DNA of 59,925 nt from an uncultured Gammaproteobacteria bacterium (GTDB lineage: Bacteria; Pseudomonadota; Gammaproteobacteria; Poriferisulfidales; GCA-002705445), in assembly GCA_913031205.1 (NCBI GenBank), contig CAJWEM010000005.1:1-59925 (forward strand). Direction: 5' to 3'. How positions within the stretch are numbered: position 1 is the first letter of the stretch; every line of letters begins with the position of its first letter. Position numbers and translations under genes: made by a program. Below, piece after piece: positions 43,780 to 52,565 of this stretch. Under the pieces are notes generated by a model that made no database searches, was not told where the DNA came from, and saw only the letters and a program-made list of their open reading frames with translations.

Positions 43780-45162
43780 ATGGCAAATTTTAACAATGAA
43801 TTTACAATTAATGCGATATCCCCTATCGATGGAAGATACGCTAGCAAAATTCATAGTGAATTAAATAATATAAATAGTGAGTATGGTTTAATAAAAAAAA
43901 GACTTTTTGTTGAAATAGAATGGTTTATCTTTCTCACCTCTTTATCAAGTATTAAAAAAAAATTTCCTTTATCAAAAATTGAAAAAGATTATATTAGAAA
44001 AATATATAAAAATTTTGATAAAAAAGAAGCGCTAAAAGTAAAGAATATAGAAAATAAAATTAAACACGATGTTAAATCTATTGAGTATTATCTTAATACT
44101 AAATTTGATACTCACAAGTCGTTAAAAAATAAAAAAGAACTTATTCATTTTTGCGCAACATCAGAGGATATAAATAACATATCATACGCATTAATGTATA
44201 AAGATAACCGTGAGATAATAATTTCAGAACTATCAAAGCTGTTAAAAAAACTCTTTACCCTTGAAAAGAAATATGCGAATGCGCAAATGCTATCACGAAC
44301 GCATGGACAAAAAGCCAGCCCTACAACATTTGGAAAAGAAATAAAAGTTTTCTCCTCAAGATTAAAAAAACAATTTATTTCCATGAAAAACAGAAAAATT
44401 TTTGCAAAGATGAATGGAGCCGTTGGAAACTATAATGCTCATTGCTTTGTTCTTCCTGAGGTCAAATGGGAAAATGAAACAAAAAAATTCTTAAAAAATA
44501 TCGGTCTTAATCAAAATGAATATACAACCCAAATTGAAAATCATGATTGGCTAGCTGAATCGCTAAACGAAATCTCAATTGTTTCTGGAATACTTTTAGA
44601 TCTATCAAAAGACATATGGATTTATATTATGCTTGATTATATTAAACAAAAATCAAACTCTTCAGAAGTAGGATCATCAACCATGCCTCATAAAGTAAAC
44701 CCAATAGATTTTGAAAATGCTGAAGGAAATTTAGAAATTGTTATTGGGCTATGTCAAACAATTAGTAAGAAACTAGTATCATCAAGGCTTCAAAGAGATT
44801 TATCTGATTCTACAGTTCTTAGAAATATTGGATTAATTTTTGCTCATTTTTATCTCTCAATCAATTCTATACAAATTGGACTAAGTAAAATTGAATTAAA
44901 TAAAAACAAAATTGACTTAGAGCTTGATAGTAGCTGGGAAATTTTAGCCGAGCCAATTCAAACAGTAATGAGATATCATAATATTCCTAATAGCTACGAT
45001 ATAATAAAAAAATCAACGCGTGGAAAAGTAATAGAAAAACAAGAAATTGACAAGATTATTTCAAAAAGTAAACTTGATAAAAATATTAAAGATAAGTTAT
45101 TAAAGTTGAAGCCAAGAGACTACATTGGTTTAGCAAAAAAACTAGCTTTAAAAAAAATTTAA
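43780..45162 (+). CDS. purB: Adenylosuccinate lyase
   Basis: Acts twice in purine synthesis, releasing fumarate from SAICAR and adenylosuccinate. The 460-aa protein starts with AISPIDGRYASK, has the FCATSEDINNISYAL region, the THGQKASP loop and the signature SSTMPHKVNPIDFENAEGN. This is the E. coli-type PurB. thrC begins 3 bases after its stop. Confidence 0.97.
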   Translation: MANFNNEFTINAISPIDGRYASKIHSELNNINSEYGLIKKRLFVEIEWFIFLTSLSSIKKKFPLSKIEKDYIRKIYKNFDKKEALKVKNIENKIKHDVKSIEYYLNTKFDTHKSLKNKKELIHFCATSEDINNISYALMYKDNREIIISELSKLLKKLFTLEKKYANAQMLSRTHGQKASPTTFGKEIKVFSSRLKKQFISMKNRKIFAKMNGAVGNYNAHCFVLPEVKWENETKKFLKNIGLNQNEYTTQIENHDWLAESLNEISIVSGILLDLSKDIWIYIMLDYIKQKSNSSEVGSSTMPHKVNPIDFENAEGNLEIVIGLCQTISKKLVSSRLQRDLSDSTVLRNIGLIFAHFYLSINSIQIGLSKIELNKNKIDLELDSSWEILAEPIQTVMRYHNIPNSYDIIKKSTRGKVIEKQEIDKIISKSKLDKNIKDKLLKLKPRDYIGLAKKLALKKI

Positions 45163-45165
45163 AAA

Positions 45166-46548
45166 ATGTATTACCATAGCACTAGAAACTCAAATCTAAA
45201 TAAAACTTTTGATGAAATAATTATTGAAGGTCTTTCTAGTGATGGCGGCCTTTTTATGCCAAAAACATGGCCAAAAGTTAATACTGAGATTATATTAAGC
45301 AATAATGATATTTCATATGACCAGCTTGCCTCTGAAATATTACAACATTATGTTGGTAATAGTATAAATAAAAATGAACTAGATTTAATTACAAAAAAAT
45401 CCTATATTAATTTTACCCACAAAAAAGTGGCTCCAATTAAAAAAATAGATGAAAATAAATTCATATTGGAGCTTTTTTATGGCCCAACATTTGCCTTTAA
45501 GGACTATCCTCTTCAATTAGTGGGGAATCTTTTTCAATATTATTTAAATAAAAATAATAAAAATATAACTGTTATTGGGGCAACCTCTGGTGATACAGGG
45601 TCAGCTGCTATTGAAGCATGTCGTGATAAAGATAATATTAAAATTTTTATTTTACATCCAAGCATGAAGACATCAGATATACAAAGAAAGCAAATGACAA
45701 CTGTTATGTCTGAAAATGTCTATAACATAGCAATAAATGGCACATTTGATGATTGTCAAAAAATCGTAAAAGACTTATTTGTCTCTAATACTCTGAAGAA
45801 TAAAACAACATTATCAGCAGTAAACTCAATTAATTGGGCACGAATTATCTCTCAAACTGTTTATTTCTTTTGGGCTTATATTCAGGCAAAAAAATATGAC
45901 AAAAAAGTTAACTATATTGTGCCAACAGGAAATTTTGGTAATGTTTATGCAGCACATGTTGCTGAGATTATGGGATTGCCAATAAACAAATTATACGTAA
46001 CAACAAATGAAAATGACATTATGCATAGAACATTGAAAACTGGAGATATGACTTTGAAAAACGTAAAAAGCACGATTAGTCCAAGTATGGATATACAAAT
46101 TTCTAGTAATTTTGAAAGACAACTGTTCGAATCATTAGATAGTAATTCAGATGATCTAAATACCCTAATGTTAGAATTTTATAATGACAAAGGTAAACAA
46201 TTAAATGATAACCTTTTAAAAAAGCTGCAGAAAATATACTCTTCGAAAAGTGTAAATGACTTAGATACTATAAAAACAATTCAATACTTTAACGAAAAAT
46301 ATAACTATATTTCTGATCCGCATACTGCTACAAGCTTAGATGTACTGAGTAATATAAAAAATAATGATTTAAATATATCTCTTGCGTGTGCACATCCTGC
46401 TAAGTTTCCGGATTCAATTGAGAAAGCAATTGGTATAGATGTTGAAAAGCCAAAAAATTTGAAAGAGATTCTAGATAAAAAAGAAAAATATACTGTAATG
46501 GAAAATAATTTTACGAAAGTCCAAAATTATATTTTAGAAAAAATATAG
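45166..46548 (+). CDS. thrC: Threonine synthase
   Basis: PLP enzyme that turns O-phosphohomoserine into threonine. The 460-aa protein has YHSTRN at the start, the GLSSDGGLFMP block, the PLP Lys in PTFAFKDYPLQ and GATSGDTGSAA. Its partner hom is convergent rather than upstream, 1 base between stops. thrB (homoserine kinase) is not in the window. Confidence 0.96.
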   Translation: MYYHSTRNSNLNKTFDEIIIEGLSSDGGLFMPKTWPKVNTEIILSNNDISYDQLASEILQHYVGNSINKNELDLITKKSYINFTHKKVAPIKKIDENKFILELFYGPTFAFKDYPLQLVGNLFQYYLNKNNKNITVIGATSGDTGSAAIEACRDKDNIKIFILHPSMKTSDIQRKQMTTVMSENVYNIAINGTFDDCQKIVKDLFVSNTLKNKTTLSAVNSINWARIISQTVYFFWAYIQAKKYDKKVNYIVPTGNFGNVYAAHVAEIMGLPINKLYVTTNENDIMHRTLKTGDMTLKNVKSTISPSMDIQISSNFERQLFESLDSNSDDLNTLMLEFYNDKGKQLNDNLLKKLQKIYSSKSVNDLDTIKTIQYFNEKYNYISDPHTATSLDVLSNIKNNDLNISLACAHPAKFPDSIEKAIGIDVEKPKNLKEILDKKEKYTVMENNFTKVQNYILEKI

Positions 46549-46549
46549 T

Positions 46550-47866
46550 CTAGGAATTTAACTCTTCAATACGAACGCGTGTAATTTTATCTTTAACAAC
46601 CTCAAGTTTTTCTATCTCATTTAATGCCTCATCAATATTTTTTTCAACTACTTTGTGAGTCACCAAAACAATAGGAACATTTACATCTTTTTCTGCATCT
46701 TCTTTTTGAAGTATAGATTCAATACTGATTGATTTTTTTCCAAATATCTTAGTAATATCGGCTAGTACTCCTGGTTTATTTGTAACTTTTATTCTTAAAT
46801 AGTATCGAGTTTCTATATCGCTAATCTTTGATATATTTTTTTTTGAAATAATATTTTTGTACCCTAGAAAGGGAATTGTATAGTTTATCTTTTGAACTAA
46901 ACTTCTTGATATATCAATTATATCTGATACAACTGCAGATGCTGTTGCAAGACTTCCTGCTCCTGCACCGTAATATAGAGTTGAACCTGCAGCATCAGAA
47001 TTTATAACAACAGCATTTTTTACGCCATTTACATTTGCCAGTAATCTTGTTTTTGGAACCAAACAAGGATGAACTCTGAGTTCGATACCACTATCTTTTT
47101 TTCTAGCTATAGCAAGATGCTTAACCATATAACCAAGCTCTCTTGCGTTTTTTAAGTCTTCAAGTTCTATTTCTTCTATTCCTTCAACATAAATAGAATG
47201 AAAACTTAATGGTATTCCAAAACAAATTGATGCAAGTATTGTCAATTTATGTGCTGCGTCTATTCCTCCAATATCAAATGATGGGTCAGATTCAGCATAT
47301 CCTAAGTCTTTCGCTTCTTGTAATACAGCATCAAAGCTTTTCTCTGAAATAAGCATTTCAGTTAAAATATAATTTGTAGTCCCATTAATTATTCCTGCGA
47401 TCCATTCTATATCATTTGCAGACAAAGATTCTCTTATTACCTTTACAATTGGTACTGCGCCTGCAACAGAAGCTTCATAAAGAATTTCTCTTTCATTCTT
47501 CAAAGATAACTTACTTACTTCGGAGCCATGTAAAGCTATAAGTGCTTTATTTGCAGTAACAACATGAACTTTTTTTTCTAATGCTTTTACTACTAAATCC
47601 TTTGCAATATTTTCACCGCCAATTAATTCAATAAAAATATCAATACTTTCTTTATTAAGCATATCAATAGGATCAGAATAAAAATTTATATTCTTAATGT
47701 CACATGATCTTTTCTTATTTTTATTTGACGCAGAAATACATTGAATAATAAGTTCACATCCAGTGCGTTCTTTTATCTCATTTCTATTTTTGTTGATGAG
47801 ATTTATAACGCCACTGCCAACAGTGCCTAACCCTGCTATGCCAATTTTAATTTGATTTTGAGTCAT
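46550..47866 (-). CDS. hom: Homoserine dehydrogenase
   Basis: Reduces aspartate semialdehyde to homoserine. The 438-aa monofunctional enzyme has the loop GIAGLGTVGSGV (near residue 8), the catalytic GGIDAAHKLTILAS region, and a C-terminal ACT domain (from about 350) that probably gives threonine feedback control. It follows alaC by 7 bases, a pairing widespread in Beta- and Gammaproteobacteria. Confidence 0.96.
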   Translation of the reverse strand: MTQNQIKIGIAGLGTVGSGVINLINKNRNEIKERTGCELIIQCISASNKNKKRSCDIKNINFYSDPIDMLNKESIDIFIELIGGENIAKDLVVKALEKKVHVVTANKALIALHGSEVSKLSLKNEREILYEASVAGAVPIVKVIRESLSANDIEWIAGIINGTTNYILTEMLISEKSFDAVLQEAKDLGYAESDPSFDIGGIDAAHKLTILASICFGIPLSFHSIYVEGIEEIELEDLKNARELGYMVKHLAIARKKDSGIELRVHPCLVPKTRLLANVNGVKNAVVINSDAAGSTLYYGAGAGSLATASAVVSDIIDISRSLVQKINYTIPFLGYKNIISKKNISKISDIETRYYLRIKVTNKPGVLADITKIFGKKSISIESILQKEDAEKDVNVPIVLVTHKVVEKNIDEALNEIEKLEVVKDKITRVRIEELNS

Positions 47867-47873
47867 AGAAATA

Positions 47874-49046
47874 TTATATAATAGTTTTTAAGCTTCTAAC
47901 AGCTTGTCTTGTTCTTTGTTCATTTTCTATTAGACTAAATCTTACAAAATCGTCACCATTCTTCCCAAAACCAATACCTGGTGAAACAGCAACTTTATTT
48001 TCTTTTAAAAGTTTCTTGCTAAATTCAAGAGACCCTAAGCTTCTATATTTATCGGGAATTTTTGCCCATACAAACATTGTTGCACTTGGTGGTGTTATTT
48101 CCCATCCAATATCGTTTAATCCTTTGCAAAGAGAGTCTCTCCTGTTTTTGTACATTTTTCTTATTTCATCCACGCAATCCTGTGGACCCTCTAAAGCTGC
48201 AATTGCACCAACTTGTAAAGGTGTATAAGTGCCATAGTCTACATAAGATTTTATACGCGACAATGCATGCACAAGCTTCTTATTACCACACATAAAACCT
48301 ATTCTCCATCCAGGCATATTGTATGATTTTGATAAAGTATAAAATTCAACTCCAATATCTTTTGACCCTTTTACTTGCAATAATGATGGTGCTTCATAAC
48401 CATCGAAAACTATGTCAGCGTAAGCAATATCATGGACAATATAAATATTATATTTTTTTGCAATCCTAACTAATTCTTTAAAAAAATTTATATCTACACA
48501 GCGTGTAGTAGGGTTAGAGGGAAAATTTGTTATTATCATCTTAGGTGTTGGCCACGAATTGTTTATTGCTGTATCTAATGATTCAAAAAAAACATCATTA
48601 TCTTCATCCACATTGATATATATAATCTCTGCTCCAGCTATTACTGCCCCATAAGGGTGTATAGGATATGCTGGACTTGGAACAATAACTGAGTCCCCTC
48701 TATTTAAAGTGGCTAGTGCCAAATGCGCTAAACCTTCTTTGGAGCCTATAGTAACGATAGCTTCATTTTCATGATCTATTGAAACATTGAATTTCTCTTG
48801 GTACCAATTTGATATAGCTTTTCTAAGCCTAGGTATACCCTTAGAACTTGAGTATCTATGGACATTATCCTTATCGGAACATTCTTGCATTTTCTCAATG
48901 ATATGCGCGGGTGTTTTTTGATCAGGATTACCCATGCCAAAATCGATTATATCGTCACCTTTTTTTCTTGCTATGATTTTAAGCTCATTTACAATGTTAA
49001 ATATATAAGGTGGGAGTCTATTTATTCTATAAAATTCTTCTGACAT
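47874..49046 (-). CDS. alaC: Class I/II aminotransferase, AlaC-like
   Basis: PLP aminotransferase of 390 aa; AlaC makes alanine from pyruvate and glutamate. FGMGNPDQKTP near the start, NFPSNPTTR, and the PLP Lys in LSKSYNMPGWRIGF fit the AlaC group. Adjacent hom suggests a role in aspartate- or pyruvate-family amino acids; substrate is by analogy only. Confidence 0.9.
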   Translation of the reverse strand: MSEEFYRINRLPPYIFNIVNELKIIARKKGDDIIDFGMGNPDQKTPAHIIEKMQECSDKDNVHRYSSSKGIPRLRKAISNWYQEKFNVSIDHENEAIVTIGSKEGLAHLALATLNRGDSVIVPSPAYPIHPYGAVIAGAEIIYINVDEDNDVFFESLDTAINNSWPTPKMIITNFPSNPTTRCVDINFFKELVRIAKKYNIYIVHDIAYADIVFDGYEAPSLLQVKGSKDIGVEFYTLSKSYNMPGWRIGFMCGNKKLVHALSRIKSYVDYGTYTPLQVGAIAALEGPQDCVDEIRKMYKNRRDSLCKGLNDIGWEITPPSATMFVWAKIPDKYRSLGSLEFSKKLLKENKVAVSPGIGFGKNGDDFVRFSLIENEQRTRQAVRSLKTII

Positions 49047-49086
49047 ATATAGTGTTTATTAATTTAAAATTTTATCGGGATTGTGC

Positions 49087-49458
49087 ATGAAGTTTAATGA
49101 ACAAGTTTTAGAGAAAAACTCAAACATAATAAAGTCATATACCTCATCATCAATTAATATTCATGATAAAAATTATAATTATAATGTAATAGTTCCTCCG
49201 TCTGGGCCTTTAATTAAATGTGAAATGAATTTCAACAATATCTCTTCTGATTATATTATAAAAAGCTTAAAAGAAAACGTAAACTTTGTAATAATTGCTC
49301 TTGATAATACAGAATGTGTAGATAAAACACCAATTATTTTAGGTCTTAATGAGTTTCAAATTGGCATAGAGTTTATGAATTATAGTGCTGCTTGTTCAAG
49401 TCATAATATCTTACTCTCTGAAAAAAGAAATTTTTTAACTTTCTTCTTGTTTCAATGA
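49087..49458 (+). CDS. Mth938-domain (NDUFAF3-like/DUF498) protein
   Basis: A 123-aa protein whose C-terminal block GIEFMNYSAACSSHNILLSE matches the Mth938-like fold (GVExMdTxAACrTyNvL-type pattern) also found in the mitochondrial complex I assembly factor NDUFAF3. Function in bacteria unknown. ATG 49087 is chosen over the upstream TTG at 49081. It is divergent from alaC and converges with nlpD 1 base away. Confidence 0.85.
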   Translation: MKFNEQVLEKNSNIIKSYTSSSINIHDKNYNYNVIVPPSGPLIKCEMNFNNISSDYIIKSLKENVNFVIIALDNTECVDKTPIILGLNEFQIGIEFMNYSAACSSHNILLSEKRNFLTFFLFQ

Positions 49459-49459
49459 G

Positions 49460-50200
49460 TCATGGCAAGTATTTTTCTGGGTCAACAGATTTTCCATTTT
49501 TTCTTATTTGAAAATGTAGCATTGGTTTGATGGAGTCTGAATCTCCAAGTTCAGCTATGACCTGACCTTTATCTACTCTGCTATTTTCCTTTACGAGAAT
49601 CCTATTTGCATGTGCATAAGCAGATAGAAAAGTATCATTATGTTTAACGATTATTAGATTACCATAACCCTTTATACCGTCTCCTGTATAAACAACAACA
49701 CCGTCTGATACTGAATAAATCTCATCACCTATATCACCTGATATATCAATACCTTTTTTTCCGATATCACTATATGAAAATGCTTTGGAAATTCGACCTT
49801 CATGTGGTCTAACCCAGCTTAGTTTGCTCGAAAACTTACGTTTTGTATTATTAAGTTGCTTATTAGGTCTAAATTTTTTTGATTTAATTTCAATTATTTG
49901 TCCTGGTTTAATTCTGTATGGTTTTTCTATATTGTTCCACTTCGCTATACTTAAATAATTCACATCGTAAAGCAAAGATATGGTATATAAGGAATCTCCC
50001 TTTTTTACAATATACTCTCCTCCATATTCTTCTGCTTCTTTTGATTTTAAGCCATAGGTAAAATATACTCTTTCTTTAATTGGCTCTTTATCTGGAATTG
50101 GATCTTTTGCTGCGTGTCTATGAATCTTCGTACAAGACGTCAGGATTATTGTAAAAAAGAAAAAAAATAATAACTGGAATTTAATTTTTGAAATATACAT
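49460..50200 (-). CDS. nlpD: NlpD-type lipoprotein with LysM and degenerate LytM domains
   Basis: Outer-membrane lipoprotein thought to activate cell-wall amidases at division. The 246-aa protein has a signal peptide and lipobox ILTSC, a LysM domain (YIVKKGDSLYTISLLY through KPGQIIEIK) and an M23/LytM domain. Zinc ligands are altered: the usual HxGxD motif reads KKGIDI and the HLHFE motif reads MLHFQ, so it is a non-catalytic activator like EnvC/NlpD. It is last in surE-pcm-yqaA-nlpD; rpoS does not follow. Confidence 0.92.
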   Translation of the reverse strand: MYISKIKFQLLFFFFFTIILTSCTKIHRHAAKDPIPDKEPIKERVYFTYGLKSKEAEEYGGEYIVKKGDSLYTISLLYDVNYLSIAKWNNIEKPYRIKPGQIIEIKSKKFRPNKQLNNTKRKFSSKLSWVRPHEGRISKAFSYSDIGKKGIDISGDIGDEIYSVSDGVVVYTGDGIKGYGNLIIVKHNDTFLSAYAHANRILVKENSRVDKGQVIAELGDSDSIKPMLHFQIRKNGKSVDPEKYLP

Positions 50201-50201
50201 T

Positions 50202-50777
50202 TTAACTAAAATATCTCATATAAATAAAAATAATTAATAAAATTGTAGCCGCGTATCCAATATACTCAAAGTAATTTTTTAGCCTATTTGCTCTATCTAA
50301 GCCAAAAAAATAAAAAATAGCTGAAACTAAAAAGAATCTTAGGCCTCTACCTATAAATGATGCAATAAAAAAAGGGATGATTGCAATTGACATATATCCG
50401 GCAGTAATTGTAAAAACTTTATAAGGAAGAGGCGTAAATCCTGCTAAGAATATAATCAAAAAACCATGATTGTTAAATAGTTTTTTCGCCTCAAAAAAAT
50501 TTTCTTCGCTAACTATATTATTTAATATCTCTACCTCAAATAAAAAAGATCCAATTATATAACCAACTATCCCACCAAAAACTGAGTATAATGTTGTAAA
50601 AAAGGCTAGGCGAACCCAATTATATTTTCTTGTTAATGCGATTGGAGCAAGAAGAACGTCTGGCGGAATAGGAAAAATAAAAGATTCTATAAAACTTAAG
50701 CCATACAAATATTTAAGTACTTTTTCTTTATTTGCCAAATTAATTGTATAATTATAAATATTTGTAAAAATTTTCAT
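50202..50777 (-). CDS. yqaA: DedA-family membrane protein (YqaA-like)
   Basis: A 191-aa inner-membrane protein with about five hydrophobic segments and the DedA-like motifs FIFPIPPDVLLAPIAL and FLAGFTPLPYKVFTITAGY; the conserved FxGRxxRFF segment appears as FIGRGLRFFL. DedA proteins flip lipids or support membrane energetics; this subgroup is typical of the surE-pcm-yqaA-nlpD cluster. It overlaps pcm by 4 bases. Confidence 0.9.
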   Translation of the reverse strand: MKIFTNIYNYTINLANKEKVLKYLYGLSFIESFIFPIPPDVLLAPIALTRKYNWVRLAFFTTLYSVFGGIVGYIIGSFLFEVEILNNIVSEENFFEAKKLFNNHGFLIIFLAGFTPLPYKVFTITAGYMSIAIIPFFIASFIGRGLRFFLVSAIFYFFGLDRANRLKNYFEYIGYAATILLIIFIYMRYFS

Positions 50778-51445
50778 TTTTCAGTCCCCTGCAAAAGAGG
50801 CACAAAATTTACAACACCATGAACTTTTTCAGTAATTATTTTGTTATTTTTTTCGATTGACTTTAGATATTGTTTCCCATTTTTTTTAACTGGAGAAATC
50901 AATATTCCGCCTCTTGATGATAACTGTTCAATTAGAGAAGATGGTACTTCTAAAGCACCTGCGGTCACTATTATGGCATCAAAAGGAGATTTTTGAGACC
51001 ACCCTTCGTTCCCATCAGCAAACTTTGTGTATATATTTTTAAATCCTACTTTTCTAAAAATGCTATTTGCTTTTTTATGAAGAAGCTCAATTCTTTCTAT
51101 AGAATAAACTTTATCAACTAAAAGAGACAATATTGCAGCTTGATAACCTGAGCCAGTTCCAATCTCTAAAATTCTCTTCGGATTCCTGTTTATTAAAATT
51201 TCTGTCATTTTAGCAACTATCAAAGGATGCGATATAGTTTGTGATTTTCCAATCGGCAAAGCAGTATTATCATAAGCCTTACCGGCAATAGCTTCATCGA
51301 CAAATATATGTCTTGGCACAATACTCATTGCATTTAAAACTTTATTATTTTTGATGCCTTGTTTTTTGAGTTCAGAAATAAGCTTTAATCTTGATGAGTC
51401 TGAAGTCATACCACTACCTGAAAACTTTTTAAAATCTACACTCAT
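50774..51445 (-). CDS. pcm: Protein-L-isoaspartate O-methyltransferase
   Basis: SAM-dependent repair enzyme for damaged Asp/Asn residues. The 223-aa protein has the substrate region ALPIGKSQTISHP and the SAM loop LEIGTGSGYQAA (near residue 93). It overlaps surE and yqaA by 4 bases each, a coupled stress-survival operon. Confidence 0.96.
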   Translation of the reverse strand: MSVDFKKFSGSGMTSDSSRLKLISELKKQGIKNNKVLNAMSIVPRHIFVDEAIAGKAYDNTALPIGKSQTISHPLIVAKMTEILINRNPKRILEIGTGSGYQAAILSLLVDKVYSIERIELLHKKANSIFRKVGFKNIYTKFADGNEGWSQKSPFDAIIVTAGALEVPSSLIEQLSSRGGILISPVKKNGKQYLKSIEKNNKIITEKVHGVVNFVPLLQGTEK

Positions 51446-52167
51446 GAATTATTCAATTTGTTTAATATTATTGAGTTTGTTAAATCATACGTAATGGGCG
51501 TAATTGAAATTATATTATTATTTGTAGTAAAAAAGTCAGTGCCCTCTCCTTTTTCTTCTGGATCCCCTGCGGCACCAATATTATAAAAATTTTTATCTTT
51601 AATTTTTTTTGCTGGTACAGGAATACCTCTTCTACCAAGTCTTGTATACTCAAAATTCTTTATTAAGTTATTTGAATCAGGAATATTAATATTTAATAAG
51701 GTTTTTTTATTAATTGTCTTGTTTTTAATAATTTCTTCGAAAATATAAGAGCTTGATTGAGCGGCGTTTTTAAGGTTTGTAACGTCTTTTGTTATTAAAG
51801 AAATTGCTATCGGGGAAAACTCGAGATGTCTTCCCTCTAATGCCGCTGCAACAGTTCCAGAATATATAACATCGTCTCCTAAATTTGCTCCCATATTTAT
51901 TCCAGAAACAACAATATCAATTTTTTCTTTAATCAGGCATGTTAATGCAATATGTACACAGTCTGCAGGTGTTCCATCAATCACATAATGATTTTTTTCA
52001 ACATTATCTACTTTTATATCCTTTCTTGTAGACAGTGCACTACTTCCCGCACTGTTATTTTCTAGAGGTGCTGCAACATATATTTCGTGTTTTATTGATA
52101 GTTCTCTAATTAACGCTTGAATACCATCTGAGTAGTAACCATCATCATTGGACAATAATATTTTCAT
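51442..52167 (-). CDS. surE: 5'-nucleotidase SurE
   Basis: Metal-dependent phosphatase of nucleotides and exopolyphosphate. The 241-aa protein opens with LLSNDDGYYSDGIQAL (metal Asp pair), then GTPADCVHIA and VSGINMGANLGDDVIYSGTV, all diagnostic. First gene of the surE-pcm-yqaA-nlpD unit, divergent from smr. Confidence 0.97.
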   Translation of the reverse strand: MKILLSNDDGYYSDGIQALIRELSIKHEIYVAAPLENNSAGSSALSTRKDIKVDNVEKNHYVIDGTPADCVHIALTCLIKEKIDIVVSGINMGANLGDDVIYSGTVAAALEGRHLEFSPIAISLITKDVTNLKNAAQSSSYIFEEIIKNKTINKKTLLNINIPDSNNLIKNFEYTRLGRRGIPVPAKKIKDKNFYNIGAAGDPEEKGEGTDFFTTNNNIISITPITYDLTNSIILNKLNNS

Positions 52168-52208
52168 ATGTGATGATTATACTTAAAATTCTTTATAGAT
52201 GAAGTAAT

Positions 52209-52562
52209 ATGGACGAAAATACTGTTATTGGATGCTGTAAATCAGGCTATCAAAAAAATAAATTTAAAAAATTGAAAAAAGGTGATCTTAGGTATCAGGA
52301 TAATCTTGATCTTCATGGTTACTCGGCATATGAGGCAGAAGTAATGCTAGGGGTCAGAATACCTCAATGGCAAATAAATAATCAGTTAGTTGTCTTAATT
52401 CAGCATGGAAAGGGTAAGGGAATTCTAAAGAAGCTTGTTGATGAATTTCTTCAAAATGATCCAAATGTTCTAGCCTATCACTCTGCCATTCCGAAGCATG
52501 GCGGGACTGGGGCTGTTTATGTTCATTTAAAAAATATTAACAATAATGATGAGTCTAAGTAA
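52209..52562 (+). CDS. Smr-domain protein
   Basis: A 117-aa protein that is almost entirely one Smr domain, a candidate nuclease fold. LDLHGYSAYEAEV, VVLIQHGKGKGILKK and HGGTGAVYVHLK are the family's three blocks, and match the SmrA/SmrB type; E. coli SmrB cuts mRNA at collided ribosomes, but this protein is shorter than that enzyme. It is 3 bases upstream of moeA. Confidence 0.9.
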   Translation: MDENTVIGCCKSGYQKNKFKKLKKGDLRYQDNLDLHGYSAYEAEVMLGVRIPQWQINNQLVVLIQHGKGKGILKKLVDEFLQNDPNVLAYHSAIPKHGGTGAVYVHLKNINNNDESK

Positions 52563-52565
52563 TTT

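Noticed and set aside
49460-50200. Active M23 endopeptidase
   Set aside because: Zinc-ligand positions are replaced (KKGIDI and MLHFQ), so an amidase-activator role is more likely.
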